Positions 48,201 to 58,519 of a DNA stretch of 64,000 nucleotides are shown in pieces. Every line of letters begins with the position of its first letter. Position 1 is the stretch's first letter. Position numbers and translations under genes: made by a program. The stretch is from Eutypa lata (lineage: Eukaryota; Ascomycota; Sordariomycetes; Xylariales; Diatrypaceae): NCBI GenBank assembly GCA_022661535.1, contig JAKULF010000003.1, positions 4,340,001 through 4,404,000 of the forward strand. Reading direction: 5' to 3'. The notes below the pieces were generated by a model, which saw nothing but the letters and a program-made list of their open reading frames with translations, was not told the origin of the DNA and did no database searches.

Positions 48201-48656
48201 ATATACACTTACATCTTGGTGATACCTACGAAGTATTACATGTATTATGACACCTCACATTTTCTTTTCTCTAAACCAGTTATCGAGGCTGTCGGCTATC
48301 GGTTGTCAACTACACGTAAGTAGTTAGACTCTTATCAAATATCTCGATCCGCACTTGTCATTCGTTCTATTATCCTATCTAACTAGATACAATTCTATTT
48401 GGGGCAAGAAAATGGTCTTCTCGATGTGGAGTAATCTCCGAATCATGGATCTTATCCTGCGAAAAGAAGAAAGAAAAACCCACCAGCGACGTAACAAGAC
48501 CGAGAAAAAAGACCCCTATAAACCTGGAGGACGCGTGGCTACCGCTCAATGTGCCGCTGAAAAACTGCTTAAACTCGGACAAGTCAGGGAGTAACGTCCC
48601 ACATTTGGATAATTAATAGCCCCGATAAGCCGGGGGGGATCCGCAAGGCGACGCAA

Positions 48657-48676
48657 CTACCTAGGTACCTAGGTAG
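48657..48676. repeat. 20-bp perfect palindrome (CTACCTAGGT|ACCTAGGTAG)
   Basis: Perfect dyad centred on GGTACC, of the same TACCTA/TAGGTA family as the element at 16684-16709. Confidence 0.9.
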
Positions 48677-48755
48677 GTATTGACAATTGAGACGACTTTT
48701 GAGTCAGTGCAGGACAACAACAAAAAACCAAGTACCTTTTACGCCTCGAAGTCCA

Positions 48756-48790
48756 ATGCTTCATCTTGATGCTTCATCTTGATGCTTCGT
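48756..48790. repeat. 13-bp tandem repeat (ATGCTTCATCTTG), about 2.6 copies
   Basis: Two identical units followed by a diverged partial unit, in the gene-poor region. Confidence 0.85.
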
Positions 48791-49997
48791 CATTGTTATG
48801 ATGAAACAGATTAGATGCATATGCTGGGTAAATATAGCAACAGGGAAATAAATTACGTGGTAAAAGAGCTACTTCTAACATGGGTAATCACTTCACTAGT
48901 TTCTCTTTCAATATTTTCAGCCGCGTAAAAGGCTGAGGAAAAAAGAGCAAAGGAACTCTGTAACTAAAATATCAGGACCCATAGTATATTGTTTCGGTAA
49001 GTGCCGCTACGACCTGACAATGCTGCAATGACAAGGCAAAGTCGTGTAATAGACCGGGTACCTACCTACCAGGCTAGGTACTTAGGTTAATAATAATAAT
49101 AATTAACGTCGTCGTTGTTGTATGTAGTAACATACATACACCCTAGTTACTGCCATAGCGACGGAGCAGCCCCAGAGCTAATACCTACCTAGCATTTAAT
49201 CATACCTCATCTATCGGCCTTTCCTACATGGGCATCTAAATACCTGAATGCATACGTAAGATACCTGCATGTGCATAGTATGTCATCTACATAGTGTGTT
49301 ATCTGGTATGTTGTTCATGGTATGTAGGGCTTAAAGGAGTAAGTAGGTAGGTAGGTATGATACAAGTCCTACACAGTACGGTATATACAAACCTGTAGGT
49401 AAAAAAGCCTCGTTCTGTTTTCCCCGCGGTTATGATCGCCCTACATATCTATTTAGTAGTATCTAGGTCAAGTTAGGTATTAATATATCCACCTACCTAC
49501 CTAGTCTGTATGATTCTTAGGGTGCTAATAGTATACGCAGTTTACTTTTAGCACTACAGTCTATGACGGATTGATACATAGTTGGTCCTCCTCGAGAAAT
49601 GCTTCAATGTTGAGGACCTTCCCTTACCCACTCTGATTACGTTGCTTCTTTCAGCTAACCGTGACTAAAAATATAGTCAAGAATAAATAGTGAGACTCGA
49701 AACAACGTCTGAATAGAAGCAAGGGTGCTCTTATATTACCTTTTCGGCTAGCAGTTCTTAACTGGCTGCGTTGCCGCCGCTAGAGATTTTCGTACGATGA
49801 CATATGCGGTCTCGAGGGGGAATCTGTTGATAATGCTTCGGATTCGTGCATCGTTCAATATAATCTGAAGAGTTCTTTCAGACTATTGTATGAAGCTTAG
49901 GTAGCTAGATGCTCAACCGAGCTGCTTTCTGATTAGCGCCGTTAGAAATGACCAGGCCGCGGTTATAGGAGACATTCCAGCTGCTAGATACTACAAT

Positions 49998-52900
49998 ATG
50001 TCTGCTTCGTCTGGTTCGCGCCTCATACCAGATACCGCGTCCGAACCAAGTCCTTTGGCCTATGCCGCTCATAACCAGAGTAGCACCGGGCCTCCGCAGA
50101 TTCAACAAACTCCATCGCAACATGCTACTCCGGCATCATCGTCGTCTACGCTCCCGCCGTATAGTATGGCTCAGAACCCGGCTAGCAGCACCCCGAGCAG
50201 TCACTCCCTGACAGGAAACCTATACCAATGCGCCGACTGTAAGAAGCGGTATTCTCGCCCCGAGCACCTCGCCCGGCATATTCAAACACGTTAGTCAACG
50301 TTCGGAGGCTTGTTTCTCGTCTGCTGTCACTTTTGGGCCTGCCACCTTACCTGTGTCGAGAAATAATGTTTTGAGCATCGCTAGCAGGCCCGACTGAACC
50401 CTTTCGGTATCGTTTTCGGGGGCGACTGACACTTTTCGGCTCTAGATACGTTAGGGAAGAGATTCACCTGCCAAGTTTGTGGTAAAGCTTTCGCCCGCGC
50501 TGATCTCCTGAAGCGCCACGCCGCCAACCATGCCAACGATAACGATGGCACGAAGAGACGACGCCGGGTAGATTCCTCCCCGAGCGCGGGTCGCGTGTCG
50601 CATGCATGCCGTGCCTGTGCGGCAGCCCGCGTCAAATGTGAAGAGTTCAAACCATGCTCACGTTAGTACTCTTCTGCATGTTTCTCCTGGCGTCTTTGGC
50701 TCGCCCTGCATCCTCCCTACTCGTGGCAGTGGAGGGTTCTAGGGGACGCCATTCCAGAGCACAAAATTTCCCCGAGTAGGCTAACGTCACTGTAGGCTGC
50801 AGAAACCGTAACCTGACGTGCGAATATGCTTCATCGGAAGTTGGTTCAACAGCTTCGATGCATCTTCTCCATTTGCCTGGCAACCCGCAAAATACAACTC
50901 CCTATGGCGTAGTGCCAGGTGTCTCGCAAGGACAAACTTCGACAATGCTTCATAACGAAGCACATTCTACCATCCCACCGACGTTCAACGAAACCCTGGA
51001 TCTCGAGTCGACCATTACCAAATCCGAAGAAGACCAGTCGTCAACCTCGGCTATTTTGAGCCAAAGTATGTTTGGACTTTCCTATATTTTGCTGAGTCCC
51101 CAAAGGGTTGTATATTCATGGCATTACTTGTCCTGTAACAGAATCATGTATAAAGGGTATGGTATTATAATTTCAGGGGCAATGCACTGCCCCAAAGCTT
51201 AATGTGTCAAGCTTTGGACGATCCGGCAAAATCCGAAGGAAAGGAGTGAAGATGAAGAGCGGAGATTTCGACGAATACGAGGTCCCGCTATGCCTTATCT
51301 AGATTCGGCTTCGAAGCCGTCTTGCTCAGCCTCAATACTATCTATCAATTCGAGGGGTCACTAACAGCTGCTAGATACCTTTGATGCGAATGTCTACGAT
51401 CACAATATGAATGTGTCACGCTTACCATTTTCAAACTTCCTGCGCGATGTTATATATGAGCCAGAGCAAGGCCAAGCACCCCGAGGCCAGGGTTTGGGAG
51501 TTTTGGACTATTGTGACGATATTAATTACGAGCTTAACGATTTCGATTTCGGGATGCTTGATAATTGGAATGGTGATGGAACGGGGGACCGCCCTACCGC
51601 TCCCCAATCAACAACATCTCCTCAAACCGAGAAGTCGGCCATCGATGCGGATCAAATGGGACACACACTTGCTAAGATATGGTTGGACTCCCCTTGGAGA
51701 TGGGTTCCCGATAAGCGCGATCATAGATTTGTTGAGGCTGGCAATTTGCCATTGCCGTTGAGAGATATTGCCAGTCAACATTTCCAGGAGAGCCAGCAGC
51801 GAGTTGATCGGGTAGTACAAGACAGCTTGGACCTATCCAACCGCGATAGGATCCTCTCAATCGTTCTCGCCATGTGTCAGAACAATCAGATGAGGTCTCG
51901 CGTTGCCTCTTCCTTCCCGTCTGTCGATATGATGGACATACTAACTCGTAAGTCAAAGCTGGTTTTCGGTTCTCTCTTCATGACTTCTGGATACCCCTTT
52001 GCCGCAGTTTATACCGCGATTGTAGTATTGGTTGAGTAGCTACTAAATCATGAAACTCCAGACGGATTTTTGGCGTTGCATCTTTGTGCGGTGGATTCGT
52101 TTATCCATATGGGTACATTCACACTCAATGAGCAACGTCCCGAATGGCTAGCTACCGTGACAGCTGCTGGTTCGGTGATGACGCCGGTTCCTATACTGAG
52201 GAGGTTCGGATATGCCATACAAGAAGCAGTCCGTAAGTTAGAGGCAAATATCCAAGTACCCCGATGAATCTGTCTGACGTGTTAAATTTGAAAAGGTCAA
52301 GCAATATACCTAAAGGTGAGAAACACATCCCAGGATTTCCACACATTAGTATTATACACAGCAGAGAGCTTACACGCCAATAGTTCGAAGATGATAATGC
52401 TTATGTTCGAGATATTGGGCTCGTACAAGCATTGGTCTTAGAACAGAATATCGGCCTCTGGAGCGGAAACCGTCGGAAAATGGAGATTGCGGAGTCCCAT
52501 TCACTAGCTCCAGTCAATGTATGTAAAACTATCCTCTGTTTTCATATTTCCTACTAACTAGCTTTCTTAAGATGATGCGATATCGAGGAAGGTTCCATCG
52601 CTCTTCTTATCCCATCATATCGGTCGGCCAGGGGGATGAAGGTGAAGTTCTCGAGGAGAAGTGGAGGCGTTGGCGTGAAAATGAGTCGTGGAAGAGGTGT
52701 GTTCTTGACGGGACTTGTTACTGCTGAAAATACCTTACTGACAACTCGACTAGGCTCGTCTTTCATTGTTATCAACGCGATGCGCAGACTTCGATGACTA
52801 AATCGACAACGCCCATGATGTCATACGCAGAATTAACTCTTCCCCTTCCCGAAGCTAAGGAATTGTGGTTTGCCAGAACTGCCGAGGAGTGGAAGGCTCA

Positions 52901-53798
52901 GTTCCTGTTGCGGTCGGCAGGCCAAAGCAAACGCCCACCCTGCCTTGGCGATCTAATGCGTGATATCACTTTACTTTCGTCTAACCATCGACGGTTAGAT
53001 ACGCAATATGTGATCTCGATTTATCTCCATGCTTACTGGAGCCTCATATCGGAATGGCGCCGGCTGTGCGTTGTTCACAGCTCGAATACATTTTTGGATA
53101 ATACCCAGGATGGGCCTAATCTCATTCTCAGTTTGCGCCACCAAGAGTTATGCAAGACGTTAAGAAACTTCCAGACGGAGTGGTACGCGGCCCATTCCGC
53201 ACAGGAAGCGCTGTTGCTAAACTTAGATTTTATGAACCTTTATGTCTCTCAAAACGATCTTCAGGTTTTCACGGGCAAAGAAGGGGAAGAACAGGCTCGG
53301 CAAATATACCCTACCCTTCAACGTTGGTCAGAAAGCACTGATGCTCGCCAGAGCGTATGGCACGCGGGCCAGATCATGCGGCAAGCCAAAGAGTTCCCGC
53401 CTGGACACCTCAGAGAATTCTATGCCATCGCAGCGTATCAAGCAACAGTGACGCTCTGGACTTACAGTGTGGTCACGCGCACAACGAGAAACCAACCAGC
53501 TTTAAACGCGGTATCTCAAGAACCAGTATACCTCGATGACATCGAGTCGGCCGGGGTACAACAATTTATCAGCTACGGACAAGGACGGCCTACTATTCGA
53601 GGACCACGGCCTACCGAAAACCATCAGCGGTATATGGAAGCGAGCCTCGACGATCCCAGATTATGCATGAGTATCGCGGTGGATGTCATTCGAGCAAATT
53701 GCAACTCGGGCAAGGACATTCTACCACCGTTTGTGGAGAATCTCTGTCAGCTAATCAACCAGCTCGGCAATGCAGCCTGGGCTATAGGCCTTGGGTAA
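49998..53798 (+). CDS. Transcription factor with two C2H2 fingers, a Zn2Cys6 cluster and a fungal_trans domain, about 958 aa
   Basis: Nuclear regulator; target unknown. Exons read: 49998-50289, 50446-50661, 50796-51065, 51177 to about 51206 (uncertain), 51375-51947, 52062-52232, 52296-52315 (20-nt microexon), 52384-52518, 52572-52696 and 52754-53798. A Ser/Pro-rich N-terminus leads to finger 1 (YQCADCKKRYSRPEHLARH, about 75-97), finger 2 (FTCQVCGKAFARADLLKRH, about 104-126), a basic KRRRRVDSS linker, then a Zn2Cys6 cluster (about 150-176; CRACAAARVKC then CSRCRNRNLTC, spacing CX2CX6CX5CX2CX6C). The C-terminal half has the fungal-specific regulatory domain landmarks (LALHLCAVDSFIHMGTF, EAKELWFARTAEEWKAQ). 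All junctions keep phase except the 51177-51374 stretch, where the exon end is unsettled; the length given assumes donor GTCAAG at 51207. Confidence 0.87.
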
Positions 53799-54528
53799 GC
53801 TTTCACAAGGCTCATTATGGGAGAGAAAGCAAGAGAGAAAGTGGGGAGATGGGGGCTTTGTACGATGGGATTATGAGACGGTGATGCGTCGATAGGATTT
53901 ATCACACACGCATTATACACGGGTCATGGAAAGGGGGTTCAGTCATACACATACACTACAATAGACTTGTAGGTTGTGGGGGTCAGAAGAGAAGAAAAAA
54001 AGAGAGATTTCCTTGCGATACCCTGAATCAATATAGAAATGATTATTATGTTATTAGTATGAATATTTACATAAGTAACGAATGATTTACCTAAAATATA
54101 TACCTCGGCTCTGATGTCATACGATTTCAGTATTTGTTATACTAAATAGGTACCCAACGTATATAGTCGCTAAGGTCTTGTAGAACCCCCCACGTGGCCC
54201 GCAATTTTAGCTTAAAGTGTTGCAACCGGTTGACCCGGCTTTCCGTCACGCTTCTTTCTGCTCTACTACTTTTGGTACCTGACATAAGGATAAGATACCC
54301 TGCGTACTCGGTAGATATAGAAACATCTTAGACCTCTATAATTCTATCCCTCGCAAAATTATTTACTTGCTACATTCTTCCTCGATTTTATAATGCAGTA
54401 CTATTTTTTAACCATTAGATAATTAGAGTACATGAAAAGCCTGACGTTGCTTTGGAGGCGGAAAACAGGTACACACTTTTTGCTGTAGCCTTACCTGATC
54501 TTACACCCTCAAAGGTGACGGACACACT
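53799..54528. other. Intergenic, 730 bp
   Basis: 3' flank of the transcription factor and upstream region of the hydrolase. AT-rich; no element recognised. Confidence 0.6.
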
Positions 54529-55982
54529 ATGGAGTCCCTATCAAAATGTCTCGACGCCCCAAGTACACCGGGAGCTACTACGGCTATTGCCACAACAGCA
54601 TTAGCGACCATCGCTCTAATGACCCTCACACGCTACGCCCTATGGCCAAGTAGCAAGCCCACGGTGATCCGGGGCCCCTTGACGACGTACATCCCGAGGC
54701 TGTCGCGGGCTGAGCGCGAGAAAGTCACATATAGTCCCGACTACTACCCGGGAGCGAGAGACGTAGTTACGCCGGTTGGTTTCCCGCCATCTCTTTGTAT
54801 AAAAAATATATATATCTCCTGAATACTTCTTATGTTCTCTAACACCACTGCTATAGTACGGGAACATACATGTCTACGAATATGGGCCCGAAGACGGTCG
54901 CAAGGTCCTGTTCATTCACGGCATCAGCACCACGTGCATGACTATGCAGGACATAGCTCGGCCGCTAGCGGAGAAGGGATGTCGCGTCATGCTCTTCGTA
55001 CGTCTTTTCTTTCTCTTATTCGATTTTATTCTTTTTTTTTAAAAATTCTTTTCTTCAAACAAGCAAAACCCCATGCAATTCACGTTTCCGCTCTCACCTC
55101 CACCTACCTACCTACCAACCTACTTACCTCCCGATCCAGGACCTATTCGGCCGAGGCTACTCGGACGCCCCCGGCGACCTCGAGTACGACACCCGCCTCT
55201 ACGTGACGCAGATCCTGCTGGTGCTGGCGTCGTCGAAGCTGAGCTGGACGGGCGAGGCCGGCCTGAGCATCGTCGGCTACAGCCTCGGGGGCGGGATCGC
55301 GGCGAACTTCGCGGCCGCCTTCCCGCACATGGTCGAGACGCTCGTCCTGCTGGCGCCCGCCGGCCTCATCCGCCCCGAGAACATCGGCCGTGCCAGCCGC
55401 CTCATCTTCACGACGGGGCTCGTCCCCGAGCGCCTGCTCGCCCGCCTCACCAAGTGGCGCCTGCGGCAGCCCATCGACCGCGCCGTCTCGAAGCGCGCTC
55501 GCAGGCCTTCTTCTTCTTCTTCTTCTTTGGCTGTTGCGGCCGTGCGCCAGGCCATCGAGGGCGGCGACGAGTCGGTTTTCGACGCCGCCGCCCAGGAGGC
55601 CGTCGATCCCAACGACGACAACGAGGAGGCCCTGCCGCAGGGCCCGACGCCGTTCGAGCGCACCGTCGAGGGCGTCGTCCACTGGACGCTCGACAACCAC
55701 GACGGCTTCGTCCCCGCCTTCATGTCGACCATCCGGTCCGCGCCCATGATGGGCCAGCACGAGCACTGGCGGCAGCTCGCGAGGCGCAAGCCCGGCACCA
55801 CGGCGGTCCTGCTCGGCCGCCACGACCAGCTGGTCCAGAAGGACGACTACGCCGAGGATGCGCTGCCGCTGCTCGGCGGCGGGGACAACGTCTTCTGGCG
55901 CGTCGTCCCTGGCGCGCATAATTTCCCCTTTACCCATGCGCCCCAGGCGTTGGAGTGTCTTTACGAGTTCTGGGGGATGTGA
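54529..55982 (+). CDS. Alpha/beta hydrolase with N-terminal membrane segment, 409 aa
   Basis: Serine hydrolase of the alpha/beta fold; substrate unknown. Three exons: 54529-54774, 54857-54997 and 55140-55982, all in phase. A hydrophobic stretch at about 17-40 (AIATTALATIALMTLTRYAL) suggests a membrane anchor. The core begins YGNIHVYEYGPEDGRKVLFI with the oxyanion HG motif (FIHGISTT), then DLFGRGYSD. The catalytic triad is readable: S177 in GYSLGGG, D358 in LLGRHDQLV and H389 in PGAHNFPF. A run of serines (RRPSSSSSSLAVAA) from TTC repeats interrupts the lid region near 250. The third exon is extremely GC-rich at codon third positions, unlike exons 1 and 2, and its antisense strand is open over its whole length. 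Confidence 0.92.
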
Positions 55983-56447
55983 AGTAGACACCTAACTAAC
56001 TCTAGGGGTGGTGCATGGCATGAGTAGTTCTTTGAGAGGGGGGTTTTTTTTTCTTTCTTTTTTATTATCTTTCTTTTAATCTTCTAGGTTGGTTGGTTGG
56101 TTGGTTGGTTGGTATTACGGACTGGTAGACCGAGCGTCCTGGGAGGCGGGGGCTTCGCAAACTTGAGCATTAGACTGGATTGCATTTTCTGGTTTCGTAT
56201 TATTATACATTGTCTGGCTATAACTATAATGGAGTAGTAGTATAGTATAGTATGAATTCCATGAAGTAAGAGAGTATGAAGTGTCAATTAAATGGATCTA
56301 ATACAAGTAAAAGCCATCATGATGAAGTCCCCCCTTTTTTTTGAAAGAAGAAAAAAATTAACCCCTGATCCAGCGCACTCAAAACGCCCATTGACCGCAT
56401 AACTAGTCATAACCCGTATGCAAGACAGGAAAAAGGGGGGGTGTTTA
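55983..56447. other. Intergenic between convergent genes
   Basis: Contains a T-rich stretch, the GGTT microsatellite and A-rich sequence; the 3' flanks of two convergent genes. No gene. Confidence 0.65.
56087..56112. repeat. (GGTT)n microsatellite
   Basis: About six and a half GGTT units about 105 bp beyond the hydrolase stop codon. Confidence 0.9.
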
Positions 56448-57101
56448 TTAATGATCCATTGCATCCCGTCCGTTCAGCAAAATCACGGCGGTGGAGAGCG
56501 CGACGACCTCGTCGACCTCGTCGGCGTTCAGGACGAGGATGGCGTCCTTGTCGAAGCCGTACGAGGCGACCCTGCCGACCTCGCAGCGCTGCTGGTTGAG
56601 GCACTTGTAGAGGACGCCGGTCTGGCCGGAGGTCATGTCCCAGAAGTAGGGGACGGAGTGGCGGATGAAGCACTCGTGGCGCTCGCCGTCGCGGGTGGCG
56701 GCGGCGTCGACGGGCGCGACCTCGACCTCGTGGCGCGAGTGGGGCGACCCCTTGGGGAACCGCACCTTGGAGCTGTCGAACGAGATGAAGGTGATGTTGA
56801 GCTCGGCCACCTTGTCGCCCGTGCGCCCGTCCGTCATCGTCTTGATCGTCCGCATCATCTCCCCGCACGACCCGATCTCCCACCGCGGCTGGCCGTCCAG
56901 CTTCTGCGCCGCCCGCCCCGCCTCGTCCGCCCACCCCGACGTGAACTGCCCCCCGAACGGCTGCCGCAGCTGGCCCGTCAGCTCGATGATCTTCGCCTTC
57001 TGCTTGAAGTGGATCGTCTTCCGCAGGTAGAACACCTTGGTCGCCTTGAGCTGGAAGTTCTGGTTGATGGGGAAGTCCTCGGGGGAGAAGGGGTGAGGCA
57101 T
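56448..57101 (-). CDS. Conserved hypothetical protein, possible tubby/LURP-one-like fold, 217 aa
   Basis: Intronless ORF from ATG at 57101. No signal peptide or membrane segment. The pattern is of alternating strands: FQLKATKVFYLRKTIHFKQK, IIELTGQLRQPFGGQF, WEIGSCGEMMRTIKTMTDGR, VAELNITFISFDSSKVRFP, a middle with ECFIRHSVPYFWDM, and a final hydrophobic strand/helix NADEVDEVVALSTAVILLNG. The final helix after a beta-rich body resembles tubby C-terminal/LURP-one proteins, but this is a weak visual resemblance, not a domain match. Codon third positions are almost all G or C, like the hydrolase's third exon. Function unknown; it is convergent with the hydrolase. Confidence 0.82.
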   Translation of the reverse strand: MPHPFSPEDFPINQNFQLKATKVFYLRKTIHFKQKAKIIELTGQLRQPFGGQFTSGWADEAGRAAQKLDGQPRWEIGSCGEMMRTIKTMTDGRTGDKVAELNITFISFDSSKVRFPKGSPHSRHEVEVAPVDAAATRDGERHECFIRHSVPYFWDMTSGQTGVLYKCLNQQRCEVGRVASYGFDKDAILVLNADEVDEVVALSTAVILLNGRDAMDH

Positions 57102-58519
57102 GATGATGGTGGTGGTGGGTCAGGGGGGGACGCAAAGCTACAAACAAGGTTCTTAAGTGTTCTGCGTTGTGTGTGTACGTATATAGACTTTTCGAACGCT
57201 TTCTCGTGAGACTGATACAATGTCGTAAATAGCTCTTATCACTTTTATTTTAGGATTGGATAGTTTATAATAATAGTATGAGACAGAAGATTTGTTTTTA
57301 ACTATTACCTGAGGGTTGTCATTGATATAATGTCACCGGGGGGGTCATCGGTACCGGATGTGACGTCAGCCCTTCCGGGCGCAAACCTGATTCTTCATCG
57401 CTTGACGTTATCCAGTCTCAGATCGCCTTCGTATGTGCGAGGCATTAACACGCCACCAACCATTGTGCATGAACAAAGCCTTGCTATGCAAGGTTTTTTC
57501 TTTCTCGTTGATATTTTTTTGAGGTCCTGGCATCAAGATGCACAACTGCGCTTGCGTCTCGAGAGAGCAATATGGGTCACCTCATAGTTAGGTAAGATGC
57601 TCTACATACATAATCAGTCCTACATAATGTAAAGGATGCCCTTGGATGTATTCCTTAGTTGCATAATAGATCCCTATCTACATACATCGTAGTTAATCCC
57701 TTTTCTTCATTCATGCATTATTATTGCTAATTATACGGGTACCGGTGAGGGATGGAATGTAGGTAAGCAGGTAGTTATCACCGTAGGTTTCCTTGTAAAA
57801 CAGGAAATTAAGTATAGGCCACACTGTTTGATACATCTAGAACCTTTTTACAACTACACGTAGATAAGGTATATACATTAACTAGGTATACTGGATAATA
57901 GCGAAGTCAGCATATTGCATCAATGTCAAACACCAGCACAGAACCAACCATCCATTCATGCTTGGAATTTGTTCCCTTCGTCTACACTTCGGCCCCTGCT
58001 AGAATAGGGGCGAGTTTCAAATACTTGGCAGTCATATCCTACACATTACTGGTTTTACTAACTTTGGGGCCTTTGCACTTACTACCTTGAGTTAACCATA
58101 TATGTGGGTGTGTATTTATGACAAGGTCCTGCGCATTTGTGAACTTAAAACCACCTATATATAAAGCCAGTTTTGATTAAAACTTGTTCTAGACTCCTCC
58201 AATGTTCATCACCTATCATGGCATGTTATAGTGTGTTTTTAGGCCATTGGACTCTTGGTCACCTACGTAGCTCTTATTCTTTAGCTCTCCGTGGAGCGCC
58301 TCGGAGAAACACCATCTCGCAATTGTGGACCAACGAGACCACCGGAGTTGTAATAAAATCGCACTTCTTAGTTGAGTTCTACACGGAAGTACGTGGTATA
58401 AAATAACTGTTTTGATGCTCATTCATTCTATCATGTAACTGGCATCTGCTCTCTTTGAGTGGTACTTTTTAGTCGTAATTGCATACTGGTAACGACAGCT
58501 GCAAGACTTGGAAGAAAAC
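57102..58519. other. Intergenic, 1.4 kb
   Basis: Upstream of both the tubby-like gene and the lysine-lacking SDR (divergent arrangement). AT-rich; open frames at 57330-57587 and 58173-58406 have no recognisable content. Confidence 0.55.

Larger units (their letters stand above)
45218..49997. other. 4.8 kb gene-poor AT-rich region
   Basis: No gene supported. Open frames at 45406-45708, 47200-47589 and 48355-48594 show no recognisable domains. The last holds a Lys/Arg-rich stretch (LRKEERKTHQRRNKTEKKDP) that could be a tiny basic protein starting at 48412, but nothing else supports it. TACCTA/TAGGTA motifs are dense between 47950 and 49510, including a 20-bp palindrome at 48657-48676. Confidence 0.55.

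Noticed and set aside
48355..48594. Lys/Arg-rich 60-79 residue open frame
   Set aside because: No conserved feature recognised, AT-rich desert context, and no supporting splice or promoter signs; mentioned only in the intergenic entry.
55143..55991. 282-codon minus-strand open frame opposite the hydrolase
   Set aside because: It mirrors the GC-rich third exon of the hydrolase, whose catalytic triad is complete on the plus strand; the antisense frame is a composition artefact.
56407..57209. Long open frames in other frames over the tubby-like gene (both strands)
   Set aside because: His/Arg/Pro-rich low-complexity translations caused by GC-rich codons; the 56448-57101 minus frame alone gives protein-like sequence.
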